Origin: Tardiphaga sp. P9-11
GTDB lineage: Bacteria; Pseudomonadota; Alphaproteobacteria; Rhizobiales; Xanthobacteraceae
NCBI RefSeq assembly: GCF_008329525.1
Contig: NZ_NPKQ01000006.1
Coordinates: 62,001-126,000 of the forward strand
Direction of reading: 5' to 3'
DNA: 64,000 nucleotides
The notes under the pieces were generated by a model. That model worked only from the letters and a program-made list of their open reading frames with translations, was not told where the DNA came from and ran no database searches. Both the position numbers and the translations under genes were made by a program. Each line of letters starts with the position of its first letter. The first letter of the stretch is position 1. Positions 19,214-28,049 of the stretch are shown here, piece by piece.

Positions 19214-19407
19214 CGGATGATGCCTTTTTTATTGGACGCATTCTGCGTCAAAGCTTTTCGATCGCATCTTCCGTAACCGAAAAACGCAATCCATGCTGGT
19301 ATATAATTATATCTACAACTTTAAAATTTTTAAGAATAGTTAAGCATTGTTGCTGCTGCCGAGTTTTCCCGTCCGCATTCGACCTGACCGGATGCCGCAA
19401 CCTTGCG

Positions 19408-20823
19408 TCACGCCTCCGGCAGGATTTTTCCCGGATTGAAGATGTTGTCGGGATCGAGTGCCTTCTTGAGCGCCCGCATGGCGTCGAGCGCCTCATTGCC
19501 CAATTCGGCCTGCATGTACTTTTGCTTGCCCTGCCCGATGCCGTGCTCGCCCGTGCAGGTCCCCCCCATCGCCTGGGCCCGTTGAGCGAGACGATGCATG
19601 AAGTCCTCCGCGCGGGCGACCTCGTTGGCGTCATTGCGATCGCACACCATCGAGCAGTGGAAATTGCCATCCCCGACGTGACCGACGATCGGCGCCAGCA
19701 GACCCAGCCGTGCGAGGTCTTCTTCCGTCGCTGCAACGCATTCGGCGAGTTTGGAGATCGGCACGCAGACGTCGGTAGCCGCGACGTCGGAGCCCGGCCG
19801 CATGCTCTTCACCGACCAGTAAGCATCGTGCCGGGCCTGCCAAAGCTTGGTGCGATCCTCCGGCTTTGTCGTCCACGAAAAATCGCCGCCACCGCATTCC
19901 AGTGCGATCTCGCGGAAATTTCGCGACTGCTCGGCGACATCGGCCTCGCTGCCATGGAATTCCAGCAGCAGCAGCGGCGTCTCGGGCAGCGTCAGTTTCG
20001 AATAGGCATTACAGGCACGCACCTGCGCCTCATTCAGCAACTCGATCCGAGCAACGGGAATGCCGGTCTGAATCGCGAGAATCGTCGCCTGACAGGCGCC
20101 CGCCACCGTGGCGAACGAACATGATGCGGCAGCCATGGTTTCAGGAATGCCGCGCAGCTTGATGGTCAGCTCGCTGATGATACCCAATGTGCCCTCGGCG
20201 CCGACAAACAGATGCGTCAGATCGTAGCCAGCCGAAGACTTCTTCGCGCGGGTGCCGGTCTTGATGATTTCACCATCAGCGCGCACGACCTTGAGTGCGA
20301 GCACATTGTCGCGCATCGTTCCGTAACGCACGGCGTTAGTGCCGGAGGCGCGCGTCGACGCCATGCCGCCAAGCGACGCATCGGCGCCGGGATCGATCGG
20401 GAAGAACAGGCCCTGATCGCGCAGATTTTCGTTGAGCGCCTTGCGCGTTACGCCCGGCTGAATCACGCAGTCAAGATCTTCGCTATGTACTTCGAGGATA
20501 TTGTTCATGTCGCGCATGTCGATGCAGATGCCACCGGCCGGCGCATTGACCTGCCCCTCCAGCGACGTGCCGGTGCCGAATGCGATCACCGGAACTTTGT
20601 TCGCTGCACAAATCCGGACTACGTCCTGGATATCCGCAGTTTCTTGCGCGAACACGACGCCATCCGGCGGCTGGTTGGCAAGCCAGGTCGTGGTATGGCC
20701 ATGCTGCTCGCGAACCGCCTGCGACATCACCAGTCGATTGCCAAAACGCGCCGTCAGCGCTTCAAGCGCCGTGGCCAAGGCCTTCGGCTCCGGTCGTTTC
20801 AAATTGTTCGCAATGGTAGCCAC
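19408..20823 (-). CDS. FAD-binding D-lactate dehydrogenase / glycolate-oxidase-type oxidoreductase
   Basis: Oxidises a D-2-hydroxy acid and passes electrons to the respiratory chain. The 471-residue product has the PCMH-type FAD-binding half (PVIAFGTGTSLEGQVNAP, DPGADASLGGMASTRASG, GAEGTLGIISELT) and a C-terminal half with the metal/substrate motifs GHVGDGNFHC and GEHGIGQGKQKY, as in the DLD/LDHD and GlcD families. The GTG at 20823 is preferred because GGAGGG lies six bases upstream. Next to an MFS carboxylate carrier, D-lactate utilisation is most likely; D-2-hydroxyglutarate or glycolate cannot be excluded. Confidence 0.9.
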   Translation of the reverse strand: MATIANNLKRPEPKALATALEALTARFGNRLVMSQAVREQHGHTTTWLANQPPDGVVFAQETADIQDVVRICAANKVPVIAFGTGTSLEGQVNAPAGGICIDMRDMNNILEVHSEDLDCVIQPGVTRKALNENLRDQGLFFPIDPGADASLGGMASTRASGTNAVRYGTMRDNVLALKVVRADGEIIKTGTRAKKSSAGYDLTHLFVGAEGTLGIISELTIKLRGIPETMAAASCSFATVAGACQATILAIQTGIPVARIELLNEAQVRACNAYSKLTLPETPLLLLEFHGSEADVAEQSRNFREIALECGGGDFSWTTKPEDRTKLWQARHDAYWSVKSMRPGSDVAATDVCVPISKLAECVAATEEDLARLGLLAPIVGHVGDGNFHCSMVCDRNDANEVARAEDFMHRLAQRAQAMGGTCTGEHGIGQGKQKYMQAELGNEALDAMRALKKALDPDNIFNPGKILPEA

Positions 20824-20904
20824 AGCAGTCCCTCCGACGCGGCGGGACCGTGGCAAAGGTTGTATAACGGGTCAAGAGACGTGAGAGCGGGACAGGAATT
20901 ACCG

Positions 20905-21414
20905 ATGACTGAGCCAACCAACGATCTGCTGCAGCACCCCGTCCCTTTCCGGGCGCATGTCATGCAGATCGAACCGCAATGGATCGACTATAATGGCCAT
21001 CTCAACATGGCCTATTACAACGTGCTGTTCGACCGGGCGATCGACGATCTGTGGCTCAAGATCGGGATCGGTCCCGAATATATGAAGGCGCGCAACAACT
21101 CGACCTTCACCGCCGAATGTCATGTTCGCTATGTCAGGGAGATCCATCTCGGGGATCCCGCGCAAGTGTCGATCCTGGTTGTCGCCGCGGACGACAAGCG
21201 CATTCACACCTTCAAGGAGTTACGCCATGCCACCGAGGGATGGCTATCGGCGACCTCAGAGAACATGACGCTCCACATGGACATGACGGCCCGCAAGGTT
21301 GCGCCGTTTCCGCCTGATATCGGCGCCCGCGTGCAGGCGCTGGCCGATGCGCACCGATCCGTAGATCGCCCCGAGGGCATCGGCCGATCAATCGGGATGC
21401 CCTCGAAGAAATAA
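20905..21414 (+). CDS. Hot-dog-fold acyl-CoA thioesterase (4HBT-like)
   Basis: A 169-residue thioesterase with the DYNGHLNMAYYNVLFDRA motif, where Asp, Gly-His and Asn form the 4-hydroxybenzoyl-CoA-thioesterase type active site. It resembles the thioesterases next to carnitine/betaine catabolic genes, but no such neighbours are present, so the acyl group is unknown. The ATG at 20905 has AGGA upstream and gives family length; a frame open back to 20212 runs antisense over the flavoprotein gene and is not used. The last 38 codons plus stop lie in the first copy of a perfect 121-bp tandem duplication. Confidence 0.87.
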   Translation: MTEPTNDLLQHPVPFRAHVMQIEPQWIDYNGHLNMAYYNVLFDRAIDDLWLKIGIGPEYMKARNNSTFTAECHVRYVREIHLGDPAQVSILVVAADDKRIHTFKELRHATEGWLSATSENMTLHMDMTARKVAPFPPDIGARVQALADAHRSVDRPEGIGRSIGMPSKK

Positions 21415-21539
21415 CCGTGTTGCGCCGTTTCCGCCTGATATCGGCGCCCGCGTGCAGGCGCTGGCCGATGCGCACCGATCCGTAGATCGCCCCGAGGGCA
21501 TCGGCCGATCAATCGGGATGCCCTCGAAGAAATAACCGT
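21298..21539. repeat. Perfect 121-bp tandem duplication of the thioesterase 3' end
   Basis: Bases 21298-21418 are repeated without a single change at 21419-21539. The unit holds the last codons and stop of the thioesterase plus four bases. Since 121 is not a multiple of three and the stop lies in copy 1, copy 2 is outside the reading frame and non-coding. Copy 2 ends at the last base of the DUF1328 stop codon on the opposite strand. No divergence implies a very recent event or an assembly artefact. Confidence 0.97.
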
Positions 21540-21712
21540 CAGACGCGCGTGCGACCGCGGACGAGGCCCACAACGGCCGAGATCAGGAACAGGACGATGG
21601 CGATGAAGAAGATTGCCTTGGCGATTTCGATGGAAGCGCCGGCGATACCGCCGAAGCCGAGAACGCCGGCAATGAGAGCGATAACGAGGAAGGTAACGAC
21701 CCAGCTGAACAT
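21539..21712 (-). CDS. DUF1328 family small membrane protein (YtjA-like)
   Basis: A 57-residue protein made of two hydrophobic helices (FSWVVTFLVIALIAGVLGFGG and IAKAIFFIAIVLFLISAVVGL) around a Gly-rich turn, the DUF1328 pattern, ending in a basic tail (RGRTRV). Function is unknown; homologues are often stress-induced. The ATG at 21712 gives family length. A GGAAC element about 100 bases upstream on the minus strand (21804-21808 region) resembles the -35 of general-stress sigma factor promoters, but I cannot fit a -10 at the normal distance. Confidence 0.85.
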   Translation of the reverse strand: MFSWVVTFLVIALIAGVLGFGGIAGASIEIAKAIFFIAIVLFLISAVVGLVRGRTRV

Positions 21713-21985
21713 GACACAAACCTCAGTTTTTGGCTTTTGACGCGGCATTCGCCGTCGCGCTTGATGCTGAAACAAGCCGGGGCAGGAACGAAAGTTCCCG
21801 ACCCATGTACCGGCCTGCATCAACGAAATGAGAGCGTCCAGGCGTGCCGGACCGCGCATTACATGGGCCTCATGCGGGGATAAGTCTGTCGCCAGACGAC
21901 CGCTGCTCCTATATGCCGTCCTATCCTGCTAAGAAGGCTCCCCTTTAAGGCCCCGCGGTGCCAACGTGGGCGGAATACGATTCGC

Positions 21986-24466
21986 ATGAGTGACGCACGC
22001 AAAATGGCCGCCAACGATCTCCCTGCCTACCAGCCGGCGGCGGGTGGCATTGGCGCGCGTGCCCGCGCTGCTGCGGCGCCAGCGGCACAATATCTGAACG
22101 GCCTCAATCCGGAGCAGCGCGACGCCGTCGAGACGCTCGACGGCCCTGTTCTCGTGCTCGCGGGTGCCGGCACCGGCAAGACCAAGGTTTTGACCTCGCG
22201 GATTGCCCATATCCTCAATACCGGCCGCGCTCGGCCGGGTGAAATCCTGTCGGTGACTTTCACCAACAAGGCCGCGCGCGAGATGAAGCACCGCCTCGGC
22301 ATCATGCTCGGTCAGGCCGTCGAGGGCATGCCGTGGCTCGGCACCTTCCACTCGATCGGCGGCCGCATCCTGCGTACCCATGCCGAACTCGTGCAGTTGA
22401 AGTCGAACTTCACGGTGCTCGACACCGACGACCAGATCCGGCTGCTCAAGCAGCTCTTGCAAGCCGACAATATCGACGACAAACGCTGGCCGGCACGGAT
22501 GCTGGCCAACTTGATCGACGGCTGGAAAAATCGTGGCCTCACCCCATCGCAGGTGCCATCGGGCGAAGCCGCCGTGTTCGGCAATGGCAAAGGCGGCAAG
22601 CTCTATGCCGCCTACCAGGATCGGCTGAAGACGCTCAACGCCGCGGATTTCGGCGACCTCCTGCTGGAATGTATCCGGCTGTTCCGCGAGCATCCGGATG
22701 TACTGAAACAGTATCAGCAGCGCTTCAAGTATATCCTCGTCGACGAATATCAGGACACCAACGTCGCGCAGTATCTGTGGCTGCGGCTGCTGTCGCAGGC
22801 GCCGGGGCAGCGTGTACTGCCGGAAGCGGACGCGCCATCGGCAGACAGCAAACCGGCCGTGCCGCTCAAAAACATCTGTTGCGTCGGCGACGACGACCAG
22901 TCGATCTATGGCTGGCGCGGCGCCGAAGTCGACAACATCCTGCGTTTCGAACACGATTTTCCCGGCGCGAAGGTCGTCCGGCTGGAGCGCAACTACCGCT
23001 CGACCGGCCATATCCTCGCCGCCGCCTCGCATCTGATTGCGCATAACGAAGGCCGTCTCGGCAAGACGTTGCGCACCGAGGACGTCGACGGCGAGAAGGT
23101 CACCGTCACCGGCTCGTGGGATTCCGAAGAAGAAGCCCGCGCGATCGGCGAGGAGATCGAACAGTTGCAGCGCGAGGGCAACAAGCTCAACGACATCGCG
23201 ATCCTGGTGCGCGCCTCGTTTCAGATGCGCGAGTTTGAAGATCGCTTCGTTACGCTCGGCCTGCCCTATCGGGTCATAGGCGGCCCGCGCTTCTATGAAC
23301 GTGCCGAGATCCGCGACGCACTGGCCTATCTGCGCGTGATCAATTCGCCGGCCGACGATCTCGCCTTCGAGCGCATCGTCAATGTGCCCAAGCGCGGCCT
23401 CGGCGATGCCACGGTGCAGATGCTGCACGACCATGCCCGTCGGCGCCGCATCCCGCTGTCGGAAGCCGCGCGTCAGGTCGTTGATACCGACGAGATGAAG
23501 CCGAAGGCACGCGGCAGCCTGCGCGACCTGATGATCAGCTTCGAACGCTGGCGCAAGCAAAACGAAGTGATGCCGCATACCGAGCTCGCCGAGGTCGTGC
23601 TCGACGAGAGCGGCTACACGGATATGTGGCAGAAGGACCGCTCCGCCGACGCCGCTGGTCGCCTTGAAAACCTCAAGGAACTCGTGCGCTCGATGGAAGA
23701 GTTCGAGAACCTGCAAGGATTCCTCGAACACATCTCGCTGGTGATGGACCGCGAAGGCGGAGCTGACGAGGATGCCGTGTCGGTGATGACGCTGCATTCG
23801 GCCAAGGGGCTCGAATTCGACAACGTGTTCCTGCCCGGTTGGGAAGAAGGCCTGTTTCCGCATCAGCGCGCGCTCGACGATCAGGGCCGCGCAGGATTGG
23901 AAGAAGAACGCCGCCTCGCCCATGTCGGCATCACCCGCGCACGCCGCCGCGCCAAGCTCTATTTCGCCACCAACCGGCGCATCCACGGCACGTGGAACAC
24001 GACGATGCCGTCGCGTTTCCTCGACGAGTTGCCGGCCGCCAATGTCGAGATCACGGAATCCAAGGGCGGTTCGGGCTGGGGCGGTGCCGGCGGCTACGGC
24101 GCATCGCGCTTCGATAATGTGGAGTCCTTCGGCTCAAGCTATTCGACGCCCGGCTGGCAGCGCGCTCAGGCCAACCGCTCGCGCGGCGGCGGACAAGGCG
24201 GCAGCGGCTTCAGCGAAGGCCAGTCGCCGTTCGGCGGTGGATCGTTCGGTGGATCGTCGTCGCGCAATAAACGGCCGATGACCATCGAAGGCAAATTGAT
24301 TGCAAAATCCACCGGCACGGAGTCGGACTTCGCGCTACAGGATCGCGTCTTCCACCAGAAGTTCGGCTACGGAAATGTGACGAAGATCGACGGCAACAAG
24401 CTCACGATCGTCTTCGAGAAGGCGGGTGAGAAGAAGGTGGTCGACAGTTTCGTGGAACGCGTCTGA
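21986..24466 (+). CDS. uvrD: UvrD/PcrA-type ATP-dependent DNA helicase
   Basis: A superfamily 1A 3'-5' helicase used in nucleotide excision and mismatch repair and in clearing stalled polymerases. The 826-residue product has a short disordered N-terminus, Walker A AGAGTGKT at 59-66, motif II DEYQDTN, motif III GDDDQSIYGWRGAE, motif V VMTLHSAKGLEF and motif VI VGITRARR. A Gly/Ser-rich linker leads to a C-terminal Tudor-like domain (VFHQKFGYGNVTKIDGNKL), the part that contacts RNA polymerase in PcrA. The ATG at 21986 follows only a weak ribosome site. A HicB-like gene begins two bases after the stop. Confidence 0.96.
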   Translation: MSDARKMAANDLPAYQPAAGGIGARARAAAAPAAQYLNGLNPEQRDAVETLDGPVLVLAGAGTGKTKVLTSRIAHILNTGRARPGEILSVTFTNKAAREMKHRLGIMLGQAVEGMPWLGTFHSIGGRILRTHAELVQLKSNFTVLDTDDQIRLLKQLLQADNIDDKRWPARMLANLIDGWKNRGLTPSQVPSGEAAVFGNGKGGKLYAAYQDRLKTLNAADFGDLLLECIRLFREHPDVLKQYQQRFKYILVDEYQDTNVAQYLWLRLLSQAPGQRVLPEADAPSADSKPAVPLKNICCVGDDDQSIYGWRGAEVDNILRFEHDFPGAKVVRLERNYRSTGHILAAASHLIAHNEGRLGKTLRTEDVDGEKVTVTGSWDSEEEARAIGEEIEQLQREGNKLNDIAILVRASFQMREFEDRFVTLGLPYRVIGGPRFYERAEIRDALAYLRVINSPADDLAFERIVNVPKRGLGDATVQMLHDHARRRRIPLSEAARQVVDTDEMKPKARGSLRDLMISFERWRKQNEVMPHTELAEVVLDESGYTDMWQKDRSADAAGRLENLKELVRSMEEFENLQGFLEHISLVMDREGGADEDAVSVMTLHSAKGLEFDNVFLPGWEEGLFPHQRALDDQGRAGLEEERRLAHVGITRARRRAKLYFATNRRIHGTWNTTMPSRFLDELPAANVEITESKGGSGWGGAGGYGASRFDNVESFGSSYSTPGWQRAQANRSRGGGQGGSGFSEGQSPFGGGSFGGSSSRNKRPMTIEGKLIAKSTGTESDFALQDRVFHQKFGYGNVTKIDGNKLTIVFEKAGEKKVVDSFVERV

Positions 24467-24468
24467 CA

Positions 24469-24750
24469 ATGCCGGTCTATATTGCGCTCATTCAGGAGGA
24501 CGCCAGCGGCACCTTCAACGTTTCCTTTCCCGACCTGCCCGGCATCGTGACTGCCGGCGACACCCTTGATGAAGCGATCGAGGAAGCCGAGGAAACGCTC
24601 GAATACGCCGCCGGCGACTGGCGCAATCCGGACGGCTCGACAGGCCTTCCGACACCGCGCACCATCGAGCAATTAACCAGCGACCCTGCATTTGCCGATG
24701 CGGCCGACGGTGGTACCATTGTCGAGATCGACTACGAAGCCGCAGAATAG
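24469..24750 (+). CDS. HicB-like domain protein without a HicA partner
   Basis: A 93-residue protein with the HicB-type N-terminal fold (MPVYIALIQEDASGTFNVSFPDLPGIVTAGDTLDEAIEEAEETL), as in type II antitoxins, and an acidic C-terminus. There is no recognisable C-terminal RHH/HTH DNA-binding domain and no HicA-like toxin gene on either side, so it is an orphan. The start lies two bases after the uvrD stop, suggesting co-translation with the helicase rather than toxin-antitoxin use. Confidence 0.85.
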   Translation: MPVYIALIQEDASGTFNVSFPDLPGIVTAGDTLDEAIEEAEETLEYAAGDWRNPDGSTGLPTPRTIEQLTSDPAFADAADGGTIVEIDYEAAE

Positions 24751-24904
24751 CCCCAAAATCGCCTGTTCCGCGATTGCGCTGGCGCATTGCCATTCCTATG
24801 TACGCACCCCGCGCCCGACAAAGCCGTTTCGGCTGCGCCGTTCGTGTGTCCCGGTATGACCGCCCGGTCCTCTGCCTTCCCCTTTTCGAACGATCATATC
24901 GCCG

Positions 24905-25825
<921 letters not shown>

Positions 25826-25826
25826 C

Positions 25827-26588
<762 letters not shown>

Positions 26589-26602
26589 AATCGCTGATAA
26601 CA

Positions 26603-26632
26603 AAAATGGCCCGGTTTGAACCGGGCCATTTT
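26603..26632. terminator. Bidirectional intrinsic terminator
   Basis: A perfect 14-bp stem (26603-26616 with 26619-26632) with an A-run before and a T-run after. Placed between the plus-strand permease and a minus-strand gene, it should stop transcription from both sides. Confidence 0.9.
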
Positions 26633-26652
26633 CATTTCAAATCAATGACTGC

Positions 26653-26979
26653 TTAGCGATAGCAGCGGAATTTGCCATGGCGGTTGTAATAGCCGCGGCA
26701 CTGTGTCCGTCGGCCTTCGGGAATTCCAAGCACACCCTTCACGCCGCCCACGGCCGCACCGACGCCGAGGCCAACTGCCCCACCGACCACACCGCCGACC
26801 GGTCCGGCAGCGCGATTGCCGTCACGGTAACCTTGGTTGGCACCCTGTTCACCACCCCGGAAAACGCCCTGCGCCTGCGCAAAATGCGGCATGGCGACCA
26901 GAGCCAGCATGCCCGCGGCGAATGCCAGGCGGGTCTTCATCGACGAACTTATCGGCAACACAGTGGTCTTAACGGTCAT
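26653..26979 (-). CDS. Small secreted Gly-rich protein of unknown function
   Basis: A 108-residue protein with a signal peptide (MKTRLAFAAGMLALVAMPHFAQAQG within its N-terminus), then a Gly-rich stretch with glycine-zipper character (GPVGGVVGGAVGLGVGAAVGGVKG) and a basic Cys-containing tail (RRTQCRGYYNRHGKFRCYR). I start at 26979 because AGAGGGA precedes it at good distance; a start at 26940 gives the signal peptide alone but lacks a ribosome site. It may be an envelope-associated protein; no function is assignable. Confidence 0.7.
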   Translation of the reverse strand: MTVKTTVLPISSSMKTRLAFAAGMLALVAMPHFAQAQGVFRGGEQGANQGYRDGNRAAGPVGGVVGGAVGLGVGAAVGGVKGVLGIPEGRRTQCRGYYNRHGKFRCYR

Positions 26980-27257
26980 CTGGAGCTTCCCTCTGAGCGG
27001 CAAGAATTCGCCGCTTGCGATTGTGGGAGGGCAACGCGCGACCCAGGAACCGGTTCCATCTGCCGCCAATAGAAGCTTCCTATCGCGCACCGGCTCCGAA
27101 GCCGGAGCCGTCTTTCGGCCCGTTCGCCGCCTTGGTGCCGCCTAGCCCGAACATTAAGGATGCACGAAACTGTCACTGGCACCCGGGCGACCCGATATGC
27201 ATATTGGGAGTGGGACGGCAGGCGGTACAACAGGTTGCGGCCCGGAGGCCAAGCAAG

Positions 27258-28046
27258 ATGCGTTCGTTTTATATGACCCTTGCGGGTCTCGCTTTTTTCG
27301 CCGCCACCAGCACTGCGCAAGCCAAGATTGCCATCACCGTCGACAAGGATGCCCAGCAGCTCACCGTCGTTCAGGACGGCGTCGAGAAATATCGCTGGCC
27401 GGTGTCGTCAGGCATTCCCTCCTATGAGACCCCGAATGGCAGCTTCCAGACATTCCGTATGGAGGAGGATCACTTCTCCAAGGAATTCGATGATGCACCG
27501 ATGCCCCATGCCATCTTCTTCACGAAGAAGGGCCACGCCATCCACGGCACCGATTCCGTGAGCCGTCTGGGCTCGCCGGCCTCCCATGGCTGCGTGCGAC
27601 TGTCGCGCGAGAACGCCGCGACCTTGTTTGCCATGGTCAAGGCCGACGGAGTGCTCAACACTACGGTTACGCTGACCGGCTCCTCGCAGGTCGCCCTTGC
27701 CCGCAACCCGCGCCCGGCGAAGCCGTCTGCCGTCGCCCGCCGCGATATCGCTCCTGCCTCACCATCCTATGACGCCGCCGGCAATCCCATGGATCTCACG
27801 CCCCAGGCCGTGGCACCAAGCCGCCGTGTCGCGCGTCAGGTCCAGCCCGCGGATGATGATCGTTACATCTATCCGGCCGATGGCAATGACGGTCAGCGCT
27901 ATCCGGCCCCTCCCGGTTATCGCCGCATGACCGAAGCCGAGACGCAGCAGTATTACGCCAATCGCGGCTATTACAGCCGGCAGTATCCGCCGCAAGCCTA
28001 CGCGCCGCGGCCTTATCAGCCGCGCGGCTTCTTCGGCGATTACTGA
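27258..28046 (+). CDS. L,D-transpeptidase (YkuD domain), exported
   Basis: Cross-links peptidoglycan or attaches proteins to it, working in the periplasm. The 262-residue product has a signal peptide (RSFYMTLAGLAFFAATSTAQA), a YkuD domain starting KIAITVDKDAQQLTVVQDG, and the catalytic motif HGTDSVSRLGSPASHGCVRL with the active Cys. The C-terminal 100 residues are Pro/Tyr/Arg-rich and probably disordered. The ATG at 27258 has GGAGG nine bases upstream; a frame open from 27015 is upstream read-through. It converges on the next gene with three bases between stops. Confidence 0.92.
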   Translation: MRSFYMTLAGLAFFAATSTAQAKIAITVDKDAQQLTVVQDGVEKYRWPVSSGIPSYETPNGSFQTFRMEEDHFSKEFDDAPMPHAIFFTKKGHAIHGTDSVSRLGSPASHGCVRLSRENAATLFAMVKADGVLNTTVTLTGSSQVALARNPRPAKPSAVARRDIAPASPSYDAAGNPMDLTPQAVAPSRRVARQVQPADDDRYIYPADGNDGQRYPAPPGYRRMTEAETQQYYANRGYYSRQYPPQAYAPRPYQPRGFFGDY

Positions 28047-28049
28047 GGG

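Noticed and set aside
20212-20904. Upstream extension of the thioesterase frame
   Set aside because: It is antisense to the D-lactate dehydrogenase-like gene, and the ATG at 20905 gives the right family length with a ribosome site.
21298-21539. A variable-number repeat or CRISPR unit
   Set aside because: Only two copies with no spacer; it is a simple tandem duplication.
21720-21830. EcfG promoter for DUF1328
   Set aside because: GGAAC is present on the minus strand, but the nearest GTT lies about 20 bases away rather than 16-17 with a C in front, so the match is not convincing.
21929-23986. A 685-codon open frame on the minus strand
   Set aside because: It lies opposite uvrD, whose helicase motifs are unequivocal; composition is that of a shadow frame.
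24469-24750. A HicAB toxin-antitoxin system
   Set aside because: Only the HicB-like half is present; no HicA-like gene on either side.
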